DNA from: CBDDLD01 sp965230605
GTDB lineage: Bacteria; Bacteroidota; Bacteroidia; Flavobacteriales; Flavobacteriaceae
Direction of reading: 5' to 3'
NCBI GenBank assembly: GCA_965230605.1
Contig: CBDDLD010000004.1
Span: 1,302,001-1,366,000, forward strand
Length of the DNA stretch: 64,000 bases
Positions 51,486-61,323 of the stretch are shown here, in pieces (positions within the stretch are counted from its first letter, which is position 1; each line of letters opens with the position of its first letter). Below the pieces are notes generated by a model. It did not search any database and was not told the DNA's origin. It worked only from the letters and a program-made list of their open reading frames with translations. The translations under genes were made by a program, and so were the position numbers.

Positions 51486-52366
51486 TGAAAGCGTTAGTGA
51501 TTTCCGGAGGCGGAAGCAAAGGAGCTTTCGCTGGTGGTGTAGCGCAATATTTGATGGAGATACAGCAGCGCGACTACGATATGTTCTTAGGAACCTCTAC
51601 AGGGAGCTTGCTTATCCCGCATTTGGCCTGTGGCGACATTCCTAAGATCTATGATATCTTTACTAGTGTTCAACAGCACGATATTTTTAGTATTAGCCCT
51701 TTTGTGCAACGTAAAAAAGGGGATCGAGAATATGTGTCTATAGATTTCATTAATTCGCTATGGCAATTTATTAGACTCAAAAGAACCTTTGGTGAGAGTA
51801 AAGCCTTAAAACGGAATATTCGCAAAAATTTTACCAGAAAAGAATACGAAAAAATAAAAGCTGAAAAACATGATGTTGTCGTTACGGTTTCTAATTTGTC
51901 TATGAATCGCGTGGAGTATAAGTCTGTTAAGGATTTTACCTATGAAGAATTCTGCAATTGGATATGGATATCCTGTAATTACATTCCATTTATGTCTTTA
52001 GCTACAGTAGATGGTTATGAATATGCTGACGGTGGTTTAGGTTGCGTAATTCCTATTAGAGAAGCGATACGGCGTGGTGCTACTGAAGTAGATGCGGTGA
52101 TCTTAGAGTCTGAAGGGCTTAATAAGCAAAAAGTGCTTGGGAAAAACCCGTTCTCACTTATGATTAGCTTATTTGGACATTTATTGGATCAAGTAGAACG
52201 AAGTGATGTGGAAATAGGAAAACTAGCAGCTAAAAGTAATAACGTTAAGCTAAACCTATACTACACACCAACATCACTTACAGAAAACTCGCTGATTTTT
52301 AGTAAACGTTTAATGGTTAAATGGTGGCAAGAAGGTTATGATTATGCAGAAGCAAAGCATCAATAG
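51485..52366 (+). CDS. Patatin-like phospholipase family protein
   Basis: A 293-aa protein from ATG 51485; an upstream in-frame ATG at 51440 lies inside the aminopeptidase gene. Oxyanion motif GGGSKGAFAGG at 8-18, nucleophile in GTSTGS at about 36-41 and catalytic Asp in DGGLG are all present, the complete Ser-Asp dyad of patatins. It has no signal peptide, so it acts in the cytoplasm or at the inner membrane face. Translation is coupled to the aminopeptidase. Confidence 0.9.
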   Translation: MKALVISGGGSKGAFAGGVAQYLMEIQQRDYDMFLGTSTGSLLIPHLACGDIPKIYDIFTSVQQHDIFSISPFVQRKKGDREYVSIDFINSLWQFIRLKRTFGESKALKRNIRKNFTRKEYEKIKAEKHDVVVTVSNLSMNRVEYKSVKDFTYEEFCNWIWISCNYIPFMSLATVDGYEYADGGLGCVIPIREAIRRGATEVDAVILESEGLNKQKVLGKNPFSLMISLFGHLLDQVERSDVEIGKLAAKSNNVKLNLYYTPTSLTENSLIFSKRLMVKWWQEGYDYAEAKHQ

Positions 52367-52376
52367 ATGGCCTTGT

Positions 52377-52898
52377 TTACCACATGTCACTTACTTCTTT
52401 TTTAATAAAAGCTAAAGCGGCATTGCTAGGTGGTTGTTTGTCCATAAGATCAGTTAAGATGATCTCTCTGAGTTTATTTGCCGTATCAGTGCGCTCTAAC
52501 ATACTTGCCTTGCGAATGGTTTGTATCGTTGCGTTTTTGGCAGCAGTAATAATACTCCAACATTGATCGCTTACATAGATTTGCTGTGATATATTATGTT
52601 CAAATTCTTGTTCAATTGTTGCTATAATTAGAGTTTCATAATCCTCTTTATTTGAGGAAGTTGGATGCACTCTTACTAGTAATTTTGTTGGCGATATACG
52701 CTCTAAAAATAAAGCCATGCGTTCATATGCTTGTAAGCGTATAGGGAAAGCTTCTTTTTGAAGATCTTTTCGTAATGAAAAACGTCTTTGGTCGAACTCG
52801 TTCTGAATATGTTGTTTAAAAAAATAATAAGCAATACCTCCAGTAATTACAGCAGGTATTATGTAAAGGAACATGTCGAATAATTTTTGGGTATCCAT
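52377..52898 (-). CDS. Membrane-anchored hypothetical protein (DUF7935-like)
   Basis: A 173-aa protein with one N-terminal membrane helix (FLYIIPAVITGGIAYYFF, about 10-27), then a helical cytoplasmic domain (RRFSLRKDLQKEAFPIRLQAYERMALFLERISPTKLL). This is a small Bacteroidota family of unknown function, to my recollection filed as DUF7935. It ends just after the patatin gene in convergent orientation, and lies nine bases downstream of the FMN glutamate-synthase-like gene. Confidence 0.65.
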   Translation of the reverse strand: MDTQKLFDMFLYIIPAVITGGIAYYFFKQHIQNEFDQRRFSLRKDLQKEAFPIRLQAYERMALFLERISPTKLLVRVHPTSSNKEDYETLIIATIEQEFEHNISQQIYVSDQCWSIITAAKNATIQTIRKASMLERTDTANKLREIILTDLMDKQPPSNAALAFIKKEVSDMW

Positions 52899-52907
52899 AG
52901 GTATAAT

Positions 52908-54470
52908 TTAGTTCTTATTGTATTTTCCTCCCAAATGTATACAATCTTTTAGAGACTGCATACCTTCAAATGGAACTTCATCTTTTTTGTATTTAAAGGT
53001 TTGATCAAAATGCTTGGTCAAATTATGATCGTCGACATTCATTTCGATGTCGCTCATATTGAATTGACATGGGTGCTCATAACCGGCAGCATGAGTGATT
53101 TCTATCAATTCTTTTCTAAAGGTCCTAAAATACTGGGCCAAGCGTTCAGACTTTAAAGGAATATTGATGCCATTTTGTAACCATTTGCTCTGAGTGGCAA
53201 CACCTGAAGGGCATCGGTTGGTATGGCATATTTGCGCTTGTATACAACCTATGCTCATCATAGCTTCTCTGGCTACATTAATGCAATCAGCACCCATAGC
53301 AAAAGCCATAGCTGCTTTTGCAGGAAAGCCCAGCTTACCACTACCAATAAATACGATGCGGTCTGTTAGACCTTTACTTTGAAATAGTTTATAGATATCA
53401 CTGAACCCGTAGATCCATGGTAAGGATACGTGATCCGCGAAACTAGGCGGTGCTGCACCTGTACCACCTTCACCACCATCGACGGCTATAAAATCCGGGC
53501 CTCGGTTTTCGTTCTTCATAATTTCTGCGAGCTCTTCCCACTGGTCCAGTTTTCCAATAGCCGCTTTAATACCCACCGGTAAACCTGTAGCTTCAGCAAT
53601 GCGTTCCACAAAATCAACAAGCTCAGGAACATTAGAAAATGCTTTATGATTAGGAGGGGAGAGCACATCCTTTCCAACTTCTACACCACGAATCTTAGCA
53701 ATTTCAGGCGTAATCTTTTTACCGGGCAATACACCGCCTTTTCCAGGCTTTGCACCCTGAGATAGTTTAACTTCTATGGCTCTAACAAATGGATTGTCCT
53801 CAACCAATTTGATCATCTTTTCCATAGAGAAATTCCCATCCGGTGTACGAACACCAAAATAGCCGGTTCCGAAATGAAAAACCACATCACCACCATAACT
53901 ATGATAAGGCGATAATCCGCCTTCTCCTGTATTGTGATAAGCATCGGCCAGCTTTACCCCTTTATTCAGGGATTCTACAGCTTTTGCAGAAAGTGAGCCA
54001 AAACTCATGGCTGATACATTAATCACTGAACCGGGTCGGTAGGGACGTCTACGCTTATTATAGGCGCCCATCACCTTTGCGCAAGGCGTAAAACATTTAT
54101 CAATAGCATTAGGATGGTCGTTACCTATTTTATAAGGCATCATGGCATTATTAATAAAAATATGTTGATGCGAAAAGATATCTCTATCGGTTCCGAAGCC
54201 TTCGTAATTATTTTCTTTCTTCGCAGAAGCATAGATCCAGCCGCGTTCAATACGGTTAAAAGGAAGCTCTTCTCTGTTATTAGCTACCAGATACTGACGT
54301 AATTCAGGGCCTATATGCTCTAAGATATATCTCAGGTGACCTATAATCGGAAAGTTATGACTAATGGTATGTCGCCTTTGTATGACATCTCTAATAGCAA
54401 TTAGAGCTAATACAATGACAATCCACAGCCACCAAGGAATCGATCCAAGAAATTCTAATACTTCAGACAT
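52908..54470 (-). CDS. FMN-binding glutamate synthase family protein
   Basis: A 520-aa protein. One N-terminal membrane helix (IPWWLWIVIVLALIAI), then the glutamate synthase FMN/alpha-barrel domain: SFGSLSAKAVESLNKG, GGLSPYH, EVKLSQGAKPGKGG, VDGGEGGTGAAP and SGKLGFPAKAAMAFAMGADC. The CIQAQICHTNRCP segment carries Cys residues resembling the iron-sulfur ligands of the family. The glutaminase domain is absent, so it is not a complete glutamate synthase; its electron donor and substrate are unknown. Confidence 0.88.
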   Translation of the reverse strand: MSEVLEFLGSIPWWLWIVIVLALIAIRDVIQRRHTISHNFPIIGHLRYILEHIGPELRQYLVANNREELPFNRIERGWIYASAKKENNYEGFGTDRDIFSHQHIFINNAMMPYKIGNDHPNAIDKCFTPCAKVMGAYNKRRRPYRPGSVINVSAMSFGSLSAKAVESLNKGVKLADAYHNTGEGGLSPYHSYGGDVVFHFGTGYFGVRTPDGNFSMEKMIKLVEDNPFVRAIEVKLSQGAKPGKGGVLPGKKITPEIAKIRGVEVGKDVLSPPNHKAFSNVPELVDFVERIAEATGLPVGIKAAIGKLDQWEELAEIMKNENRGPDFIAVDGGEGGTGAAPPSFADHVSLPWIYGFSDIYKLFQSKGLTDRIVFIGSGKLGFPAKAAMAFAMGADCINVAREAMMSIGCIQAQICHTNRCPSGVATQSKWLQNGINIPLKSERLAQYFRTFRKELIEITHAAGYEHPCQFNMSDIEMNVDDHNLTKHFDQTFKYKKDEVPFEGMQSLKDCIHLGGKYNKN

Positions 54471-54471
54471 T

Positions 54472-55746
54472 TTAGTTATTTAAATAGTCAAACGTAAGTT
54501 GCGTAAAAGCTTTTACACCAAGTAGCATTCCACTTTCATCAATCATAAAATCGGGTGTGTGATGGGGAAAAGCACCTTTTGATTCATCTTCAGGGTTCAT
54601 ACCGCCTAAAAAGAAATATATACCGGGAACAACCTCTTGAAAATACGAAAAATCTTCGCCTCCGGTAGTAGCTTTCATAAGTTTTACATTTTCTCTTCCG
54701 GCCACTTTTTGCAGTGAAGGGAGCATCCTATCTGTGAGATCAGGATCATTATAAGTAATAGACGTCTGATTTCTAAACGAAATTGTGGCTTCACCTCCGT
54801 AAGCTTTGGCAATTGTTTCCACCATTTCTTTCATGCGTCTTTCAATCATGGATCGCATATCCGGATCTAAGGTTCTTACCGTACCAATTAATTCAGCGGT
54901 TTCAGGGATGATATTAAAACGTGTGCCTGCGGTAATTTTTCCAACGGTAATAACAGCAGCTTCCTCGGTTAGTTTTGCTTCCCTGCTAATAATAGTCTGC
55001 AAACCATCAATGATCTTAGCTGAAATGAGGATCGGATCTACACCAGACCATGGTTGAGAACCATGTGTCTGCTTACCTTTCACGTTAATAACAAAACGTT
55101 CCACAGAAGCCATGACGCCACCTTTCTTATACTTTATAGTCCCGACAGGAGTACCGGCATTAATATGAAGACCAAAAATGACATCAACCTTAGGGTTTTC
55201 TAGCACGCCTTCTTTGATCATTAATTTAGCACCACCTTCTTCATCTGGTGGAGGACCTTCTTCTGCAGGTTGAAAAATGAACTTTACCGTGCCTTTTATT
55301 TTGTCTTTATGCTTTACTAAAACTTCAGCAGTTCCCATGAGAATGGCCGTATGAGTATCATGTCCACAAGCATGCATGACTCCGGTTTCTGTGCCTAAAA
55401 ATGTAGTCCGTACTTCTGACCTAAAAGGTAAGTCATTACGCTCCGTTACAGGTAGAGCATCAATATCTGCTCTAAGCGCTACAACCTTACCGGGTTGAGA
55501 TCCTCTTAGAATACCAACAACACCAGTTTTAGCTATTCCGGTTTCAACCTCTAGGCCTAATGCTCTTAAATGAGCAGCAATCTTTTCTGCGGTTTTAAAC
55601 TCTCTGTTAGATAACTCCGGATATTGATGAAAATGACGACGCCATTCGATTACTTTTTGTTCAACATCAGCAATATCCTGTTCAATAGAGTTCTGCGAAT
55701 AGCCTAGTGTAATCCCTAAGCATAATATGGTTAGAATGTATTTCAT
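54472..55746 (-). CDS. M20 family amidohydrolase, exported
   Basis: A 424-aa protein with signal peptide KYILTILCLGITLGYSQ. It is an M20D-type peptidase/amidohydrolase: ACGHDTHTAILMG at about 119-131 with metal ligands, FQPAEEGPPPDEEGGA with the catalytic Glu pair, a dimerisation domain with THGSQPWSGVDPI, and late His in GAFPHHTPDF. It cleaves N-acyl or peptide bonds in small substrates, as in IAA-amino-acid or hippurate hydrolases. It shares a strand with the FMN gene, one base apart, so they are probably one transcript. Confidence 0.9.
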   Translation of the reverse strand: MKYILTILCLGITLGYSQNSIEQDIADVEQKVIEWRRHFHQYPELSNREFKTAEKIAAHLRALGLEVETGIAKTGVVGILRGSQPGKVVALRADIDALPVTERNDLPFRSEVRTTFLGTETGVMHACGHDTHTAILMGTAEVLVKHKDKIKGTVKFIFQPAEEGPPPDEEGGAKLMIKEGVLENPKVDVIFGLHINAGTPVGTIKYKKGGVMASVERFVINVKGKQTHGSQPWSGVDPILISAKIIDGLQTIISREAKLTEEAAVITVGKITAGTRFNIIPETAELIGTVRTLDPDMRSMIERRMKEMVETIAKAYGGEATISFRNQTSITYNDPDLTDRMLPSLQKVAGRENVKLMKATTGGEDFSYFQEVVPGIYFFLGGMNPEDESKGAFPHHTPDFMIDESGMLLGVKAFTQLTFDYLNN

Positions 55747-55884
55747 GGATTAAAACTTTTGCTTTAAAGATATTGAAATTTAGGGAATGTAAATGGGATA
55801 AGTAATTGTTTATAATTTATATGATTTCTATAGCAGTAAAATGTGAAACATTGGTTATTTTCACAGTTTAAAATTTCAATTGAT

Positions 55885-58215
55885 TTGGAGCAGTATTTGA
55901 GTCAACTTAATGAGGCACAGCGTGCACCAACTTTGCAAAAAGATGGGCCTATGATTGTGATTGCCGGAGCAGGTTCCGGTAAAACACGTGTGTTGACATA
56001 TCGGATTGCTTATTTAATGAGTCAAGGCATAGATGCTTTCAATATTTTGGCTTTGACCTTTACCAACAAAGCAGCCAGAGAAATGAAAGGCAGAATTGCG
56101 GATATTGTTGGAGATAGTGAGGCCAAGAACCTATGGATGGGGACGTTTCACTCAGTGTTTGCAAGAATCTTACGTTATGAAGCTGATCGTTTAGGCTATC
56201 CAAGCAATTTTACCATTTATGATACTCAGGATTCTGATCGCTTAATTTCATCTATTATAAAAGAAATGCATCTGGACAAAGATGTGTATAAGTATAAACA
56301 GATACGTTCTAGAATATCTTCCTATAAGAATAGCTTAATTACGGTGAAGGCCTATTTTAATAATCCTGAGTTAATAGAAGCTGATGCTGCTGCCCGACGT
56401 CCACGTATGGGTGATATCTACAAAGAATATGTGGAGCGTTGCTTTAAAGCCGGAGCAATGGATTTTGATGATCTGTTACTTAAAACCAATGAGCTGTTGA
56501 CGCGATTCCCTGATGTATTGGCAAAATATCAGGACCGTTTCCGATACATTTTAGTGGATGAGTACCAAGATACCAATCACAGCCAATACTTAATTGTGAG
56601 AGCGCTATCAGATCGTTTTCAAAATATTTGTGTGGTTGGTGATGATGCACAGAGTATTTATGCGTTTAGGGGTGCTAATATTAACAACATCCTAAATTTT
56701 CAACGCGATTATGATGATGTGAAAGTCTATCGTTTAGAACAAAATTATAGATCTACAAAGAATATCGTGAATGCGGCTAACAGTGTCATTGATAAGAATC
56801 AAACGAAACTTGATAAGGTCGTTTGGACGGCTAATGAGGAAGGGCAGAAGATAAAAGTTAATCGCTTATTAACAGATGGTGATGAAGGACGCTATGTAGC
56901 GAGTACCATATTTGAAGCTAAAATGCAGGAGCAACTGCATAATAAGGATTTTGCAGTACTGTATAGAACTAATGCACAGTCGCGATCTATAGAAGATGCC
57001 TTGCGTAAACGTGATATTCCCTACAGGATATATGGAGGCCTATCCTTCTATCAACGCAAAGAAATTAAAGATGTGCTTTCTTATTTAAGATTGGTGATCA
57101 ATCCTAAGGATGAAGAAGCGCTAAAGCGTATCATAAATTTTCCGGCTCGAGGCATAGGACAGACAACTGTTGATAAGTTGGTGGTTGCAGCTAATGGTTA
57201 TGGGCGCTCTATATTTGAAGTCCTGCAAAATCTAGATAATCTAGAATTGAAGATTAATTCCGGAACCAGAGGTAAGCTTCAGGATTTCACAACCATGATA
57301 GAGAGTTATCAGGTGATGAATAAAAATGCTAATGCTTTTGAATTGGCAGAACATGTGGTAAAATCTTCTGGACTGATAAGAGAGTATAATAAAGACGGGA
57401 CACCAGAGGGTATTGCTCGTATGGAAAATATTGAAGAGCTACTTAATGGTATTAAGGATTTTGTAGAAGGGCAACGGGAAATTGTAGATTCTACAGGTTC
57501 TATAGCTGAATTCCTAGAGGATGTGGCTTTAGCAACGGATTTGGATAATGACGATGGTGATCAGGACCGTGTGGCTTTAATGACAATTCACCTGGCCAAA
57601 GGATTGGAGTTTCCACATGTATTTATTGTAGGTATGGAAGAGGACCTCTTTCCAAGTGCTATGAGCATGAATACACGGAGTGAGTTGGAGGAGGAGCGTC
57701 GTCTGTTTTATGTGGCATTAACCAGAGCAGAGAAGCAAGCCTACCTCACATACACCTTGTCACGTTACCGCTGGGGAAAACTTATTGATGCAGAGCCTAG
57801 CCGATTTATTGAAGAAATTGATGATGACTACCTAGATGTCATTACACCTATAGAAGAGCGTCGTTTTAATCCGATGTTAGATGCTTCTATATTCGGTGAT
57901 GTGTCCCCTGATACCATACGATTTGCAAAACCAAAATCACCGAAGTTTCAAAAGAAGCGTACAGATACTAAGAAAGAATCGTTCAAGGTCAGCACACCAA
58001 AGAACCTAAAACCAGTAAAGTCTTCCAGCGAAAAATCAAACCTATTTGATAGTAAACTTACGGTGGGTAATATTGTGGATCATCAACGATTCGGTAGAGG
58101 AGAGGTATTGAAGATAGAAGGTAAAGGCAGTGATATTAAGGCTGAGATTCGTTTTGAGAGTGGTGGTGTGAAAAAGTTATTACTGCGATTTGCTAAGCTT
58201 GAAATCATTAGCTAA
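55885..58215 (+). CDS. UvrD/PcrA-type superfamily I DNA helicase
   Basis: A 776-aa protein. I favour TTG 55885 (LEQYLSQLNEAQRAP), where the family homology begins; the frame is open back to GTG 55843, which would add 14 residues not typical of the family. Motif Q at LNEAQRAP, Walker A GAGSGKTR, FTNKAAREM, motif II VDEYQDTN, VGDDAQSIYAFRGA, and C-terminal VALMTIHLAKGLEFPHVF and YVALTRAEK are intact. A basic linker and a Tudor-like tail (VGNIVDHQRFGRGEVLKIEG) end it. It acts in excision repair and in removing recombinase filaments. Confidence 0.92.
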   Translation: MEQYLSQLNEAQRAPTLQKDGPMIVIAGAGSGKTRVLTYRIAYLMSQGIDAFNILALTFTNKAAREMKGRIADIVGDSEAKNLWMGTFHSVFARILRYEADRLGYPSNFTIYDTQDSDRLISSIIKEMHLDKDVYKYKQIRSRISSYKNSLITVKAYFNNPELIEADAAARRPRMGDIYKEYVERCFKAGAMDFDDLLLKTNELLTRFPDVLAKYQDRFRYILVDEYQDTNHSQYLIVRALSDRFQNICVVGDDAQSIYAFRGANINNILNFQRDYDDVKVYRLEQNYRSTKNIVNAANSVIDKNQTKLDKVVWTANEEGQKIKVNRLLTDGDEGRYVASTIFEAKMQEQLHNKDFAVLYRTNAQSRSIEDALRKRDIPYRIYGGLSFYQRKEIKDVLSYLRLVINPKDEEALKRIINFPARGIGQTTVDKLVVAANGYGRSIFEVLQNLDNLELKINSGTRGKLQDFTTMIESYQVMNKNANAFELAEHVVKSSGLIREYNKDGTPEGIARMENIEELLNGIKDFVEGQREIVDSTGSIAEFLEDVALATDLDNDDGDQDRVALMTIHLAKGLEFPHVFIVGMEEDLFPSAMSMNTRSELEEERRLFYVALTRAEKQAYLTYTLSRYRWGKLIDAEPSRFIEEIDDDYLDVITPIEERRFNPMLDASIFGDVSPDTIRFAKPKSPKFQKKRTDTKKESFKVSTPKNLKPVKSSSEKSNLFDSKLTVGNIVDHQRFGRGEVLKIEGKGSDIKAEIRFESGGVKKLLLRFAKLEIIS

Positions 58216-58217
58216 CA

Positions 58218-59183
58218 TTATTTCACCATACATACCGAGTTAATATTACCCTCATAATCGTATTCTTTAACGGTATTATTCGGATCTACCATCCATTCAC
58301 CATCCACAATAAATTTATAATGGTATTTACCACGTGAGAGCGCCATAGAGTAGGACCAGCCTTTTTCTGTTTTAACCATCACATAGGTATCTTCGGACCA
58401 ATCATTGAATACACCTGAAAGGATAACACGCCTGGCATTTTCAAAACCATAAAGGTGAAACGTGACTTGCTTTTGGATATCTATTAAGGAATTGAACCCA
58501 TGGTACTCATTTTCCTTTTTAGAAGGGTTGTTGGGGTCTTCCATCCATTCGCCATCAACAATGAATTTGTACTCATAGAGGTCTGGTCGTAATTGTAAGG
58601 TAAGCTCCCAACCCTCATCAGTACGTGACATTTGAAATAGTGATTCATCCCAACGGTTAAACGTACCACTAAGAATCACTTTTTTAGCATCTTTATAACC
58701 CTTTAGTCTAAATGTAGCATTACCTGTTTTTGACGGGTAAGCCGAATACATTCTTAGATTGTATACATGTAAGGGGTGTCCTTTTTCTGAAACCGCATCA
58801 ACTATATTTGGTATATCTTCTGAGGGCTCAGCCCAGTAATTTCCATTGATTACAAACTTGAATTCCCAATCAAAGTCATCTGTAAAATCCGAAATCTTTT
58901 TTCTGAATTCATAGGTAGTCTCATTTACTTTGTTCATTTGCCAAAGATCACGCGACCATAGGTTGAACTCACCGGCTACGGCTACTGAGCTTATGTCAAC
59001 CTTATCTGCTTTAACACGCTTTTGGTAGGTTTCATTTGTGAGATACTTATAGTCGTCAATATGGAACGTAAACACAATATCTTCTCCATCAATGCGATAG
59101 CCTTTTGCATTTCCTTTCTGTGCATAGCCAATCGTGCTAAAACCTATAAACAGAAGGACGATATGTAGGATGTTTAATTTCAA
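58218..59183 (-). CDS. Exported protein with three glycogen-binding (CBM48/E-set-like) domains
   Basis: A 321-aa protein with signal peptide ending IGYAQ. Three similar domains of about 75-95 residues follow, each with the pattern F.(L/W)W...L..M, strand, then Y.(Y/W)KF(V/I)(V/I)(D/N)G.W..(D/E)P: WNLWSRDLWQMNK, FNRWDESLFQMSR and FNDWSEDTYVMVK. This is the AMPK1_CBM-like fold that binds alpha-glucans; the first copy is the most diverged. No catalytic domain follows, so it is a binding or scaffold protein. It overlaps the protease-like gene by four bases. Confidence 0.85.
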   Translation of the reverse strand: MKLNILHIVLLFIGFSTIGYAQKGNAKGYRIDGEDIVFTFHIDDYKYLTNETYQKRVKADKVDISSVAVAGEFNLWSRDLWQMNKVNETTYEFRKKISDFTDDFDWEFKFVINGNYWAEPSEDIPNIVDAVSEKGHPLHVYNLRMYSAYPSKTGNATFRLKGYKDAKKVILSGTFNRWDESLFQMSRTDEGWELTLQLRPDLYEYKFIVDGEWMEDPNNPSKKENEYHGFNSLIDIQKQVTFHLYGFENARRVILSGVFNDWSEDTYVMVKTEKGWSYSMALSRGKYHYKFIVDGEWMVDPNNTVKEYDYEGNINSVCMVK

Positions 59184-60145
59184 TTTGTGAGGATCGGATT
59201 TTTGATAAAGTATAACTTTCGTTTTTTATAATTTATAATAGTACGCTTTTGTAGAAAGAATTCAAACCCCAGAACACCATCTAAATGTGTGCCAAAGGCC
59301 TGGTTCATTTGTTTCAAATTGGTCACTACAGTTTTCATTGGGCCAAAGTAAATAGAATCATTCAAACTAACGCGATACAATTTTCCTGCCATAACTTTAA
59401 TTTTCTTCCCGCTGGCTCCAGAAAGTTTTAACTGCCTCGTTGGATAAAAGTACTTTAAAATTTTGGGATCTACATCTTTATTTATTTGATTGAACTCTGC
59501 GGCAGTATCTAGCCCAAACTTCAGTTTTCGACCGCCAACATAGCCTTGTAATACAATGGTATGTTTTTTAAGCTTAAAATCTACACTATCTGCTATTTTC
59601 TCAGCATATACATTCTTTGAAAGTTTATCACCATTTCTGTCTATTCTTGATAGAGTGATTTGATTTAAGTGCATATCGATAAACACTTCAAAATCCTTTA
59701 GAATACTATAGCCTATGATACCTAAAAGGTTCATTTTTTTTGTTTTTTCGATATGCGATAGGTTAATAACATCAGCATTCATCTTATCTAGAGTAAGGCT
59801 TTGTAGCTTAAACGCATCGAGAGTTTTTTCCTCAACTCGATCTATACTGTTATTGACTCCAGACTTTACCTTTGGCCGTTTAAAATGTTTATAGGTGGTT
59901 TTAAAGTGTGCACTGTTTAGGATAAGTGTTTCGGACCCTGTATCTATAATAAAATTCCCTTTTTTATTAAGAAGTTCTGCTTCGACAATAATAAGTTGGT
60001 CGATGACTTTAAAAGGAATACGAGACACATTTTCATTAAGTGTTTCCGCCTTTAAAAAGATCAGAGGAGGTGCAGGTTTCTTTTCACTGGCATATAATTG
60101 CAGCGATAAAAATGTGATGACTATGATTTTGATTGATTGATGCAT
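59180..60145 (-). CDS. Retropepsin-like aspartyl protease family protein
   Basis: A 321-aa exported protein (signal QSIKIIVITFLSLQLYASEKK). Two related halves each contain an aspartyl motif: GNFIIDTGSETLIL at about 64-77, and LKFGLDTAAEFNQI in the second half at about 208-221. DTG and DTA pair to make the catalytic dyad in pepsin-like folds; here both lie in one chain. Proteolytic activity is an inference from these motifs. It is the first gene of an operon with the CBM48-like protein. Confidence 0.75.
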   Translation of the reverse strand: MHQSIKIIVITFLSLQLYASEKKPAPPLIFLKAETLNENVSRIPFKVIDQLIIVEAELLNKKGNFIIDTGSETLILNSAHFKTTYKHFKRPKVKSGVNNSIDRVEEKTLDAFKLQSLTLDKMNADVINLSHIEKTKKMNLLGIIGYSILKDFEVFIDMHLNQITLSRIDRNGDKLSKNVYAEKIADSVDFKLKKHTIVLQGYVGGRKLKFGLDTAAEFNQINKDVDPKILKYFYPTRQLKLSGASGKKIKVMAGKLYRVSLNDSIYFGPMKTVVTNLKQMNQAFGTHLDGVLGFEFFLQKRTIINYKKRKLYFIKNPILTN

Positions 60146-60257
60146 ACTATAAAGACTGTAGAAGATACCAATTTGTTACAAAAAATGATGAGTATTTATG
60201 ATATTTTTAGGATAATAATTAGCTAGTATTCTATTTTAGAATTAGTATCTTTAATAT

Positions 60258-60878
60258 ATGGCGGAATTTGTAAAAATATATCCTGAAAATCCTAATCCTA
60301 GGGCTATTGAAAAAGTAGTTGATGCATTAAAATCTGGTGGATTGATCATCTATCCCACCGATACAGTATATGGATTAGGTTGCGATATTACCAACATTAA
60401 GGCTTTAGAACGAATTGCTAAGATCAAAGGTGTAAAACTTGAAAAATCCAACTTTTCCTTTGTGTGTAAGGACCTTAGTAATCTAAGCGATTATGTAAAG
60501 CAAATAGATACGACCACATTCAAGATATTAAAGCGAGCACTTCCCGGTGCTTACACGTTTGTCTTACCGGGTGCTAAAACACTGCCTAACCCATTCAAGA
60601 AGCGTAAGACTGTAGGTATCAGAGTTCCTGATAATGAGATTGCTTTAGAGTTGGTTAGAGTTTTGGGAAACCCTATTGTTTCGACTTCTATAAGAGATGA
60701 AGATGACATTTTGGAATATACCACAGACCCAGAACTTATCTATGAAAAATGGAATGACCTGGTAGATATTGTTATTGACGGTGGCTATGGCGGGAATGAA
60801 GCTTCTACTGTAATCGATCTGTCTGTAGATGACCCAATAATCATTAGGGAGGGGAAGGGTGATCTTAATATTTTTTGA
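60258..60878 (+). CDS. tsaC: L-threonylcarbamoyladenylate synthase (TsaC/YrdC/Sua5 family)
   Basis: A 206-aa protein of the single-domain YrdC type. GGLIIYPTDTVYGLGCDITNIKALERIAKIKG at about 27-58 is the family signature, with KR and ST residues for ATP and threonine binding (FKILKRALPGAYTFVLPG, KKRKTVGIRVPDN, NPIVSTSI). It makes threonylcarbamoyl-AMP for the universal t6A modification of tRNA at position 37. Confidence 0.92.
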   Translation: MAEFVKIYPENPNPRAIEKVVDALKSGGLIIYPTDTVYGLGCDITNIKALERIAKIKGVKLEKSNFSFVCKDLSNLSDYVKQIDTTTFKILKRALPGAYTFVLPGAKTLPNPFKKRKTVGIRVPDNEIALELVRVLGNPIVSTSIRDEDDILEYTTDPELIYEKWNDLVDIVIDGGYGGNEASTVIDLSVDDPIIIREGKGDLNIF

Positions 60879-60969
60879 GTCTTTATAGATGAATTAAAGG
60901 CTTTGGACTATTTTTTTTGCCTAAGAATCAAGGTTTTCACTTCTTTGTTAGTACCTAACCTTATAGATT

Positions 60970-61323
60970 TTGAAATTACCCGCTAGAACACCCATATGGA
61001 TTGGAGTTTTGTTTTTGCTAGTGCAACTCGGATCTGTTATATATGCCAGGTTTATACCTGAACGCTTCTTCTGCTGGGCACCATACGATGAGCATACCTA
61101 CTATCGTATCGATGTCACAATTGATGGAGAATTATTGTCATTTGATGACGTAAAATCAAGATACCACTATTTACCTGAAGGTTGGGAGCCTCGTTGCATT
61201 GATAATATATTTTCATTGGTACAACAATATGAAAGCACTTATGGAAAAGCCGAAGATGCTGAGGTAAAGATTACTTATACTACTAACGGAAAAACTGAAA
61301 AGATATGGCGTCCGAAAAAGTAG
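60970..61323 (+). CDS. Small exported or membrane-anchored hypothetical protein
   Basis: A 117-aa protein from TTG 60970; there is no ATG near. One hydrophobic segment (PIWIGVLFLLVQLGSVIYARFI) is followed by a domain of about 85 residues with two Cys (RFFCWAPY and PRCIDN). It overlaps the next gene by 19 bases (61305-61323), so the two are probably translated together. The family is unknown. Confidence 0.6.
   Translation: MKLPARTPIWIGVLFLLVQLGSVIYARFIPERFFCWAPYDEHTYYRIDVTIDGELLSFDDVKSRYHYLPEGWEPRCIDNIFSLVQQYESTYGKAEDAEVKITYTTNGKTEKIWRPKK

Noticed and set aside
60878..60918. Hairpin AGTCTTTA/TAAAGGCT plus T run after tsaC as a terminator
   Set aside because: The T run starts seven bases after a weak stem, so the geometry is poor.
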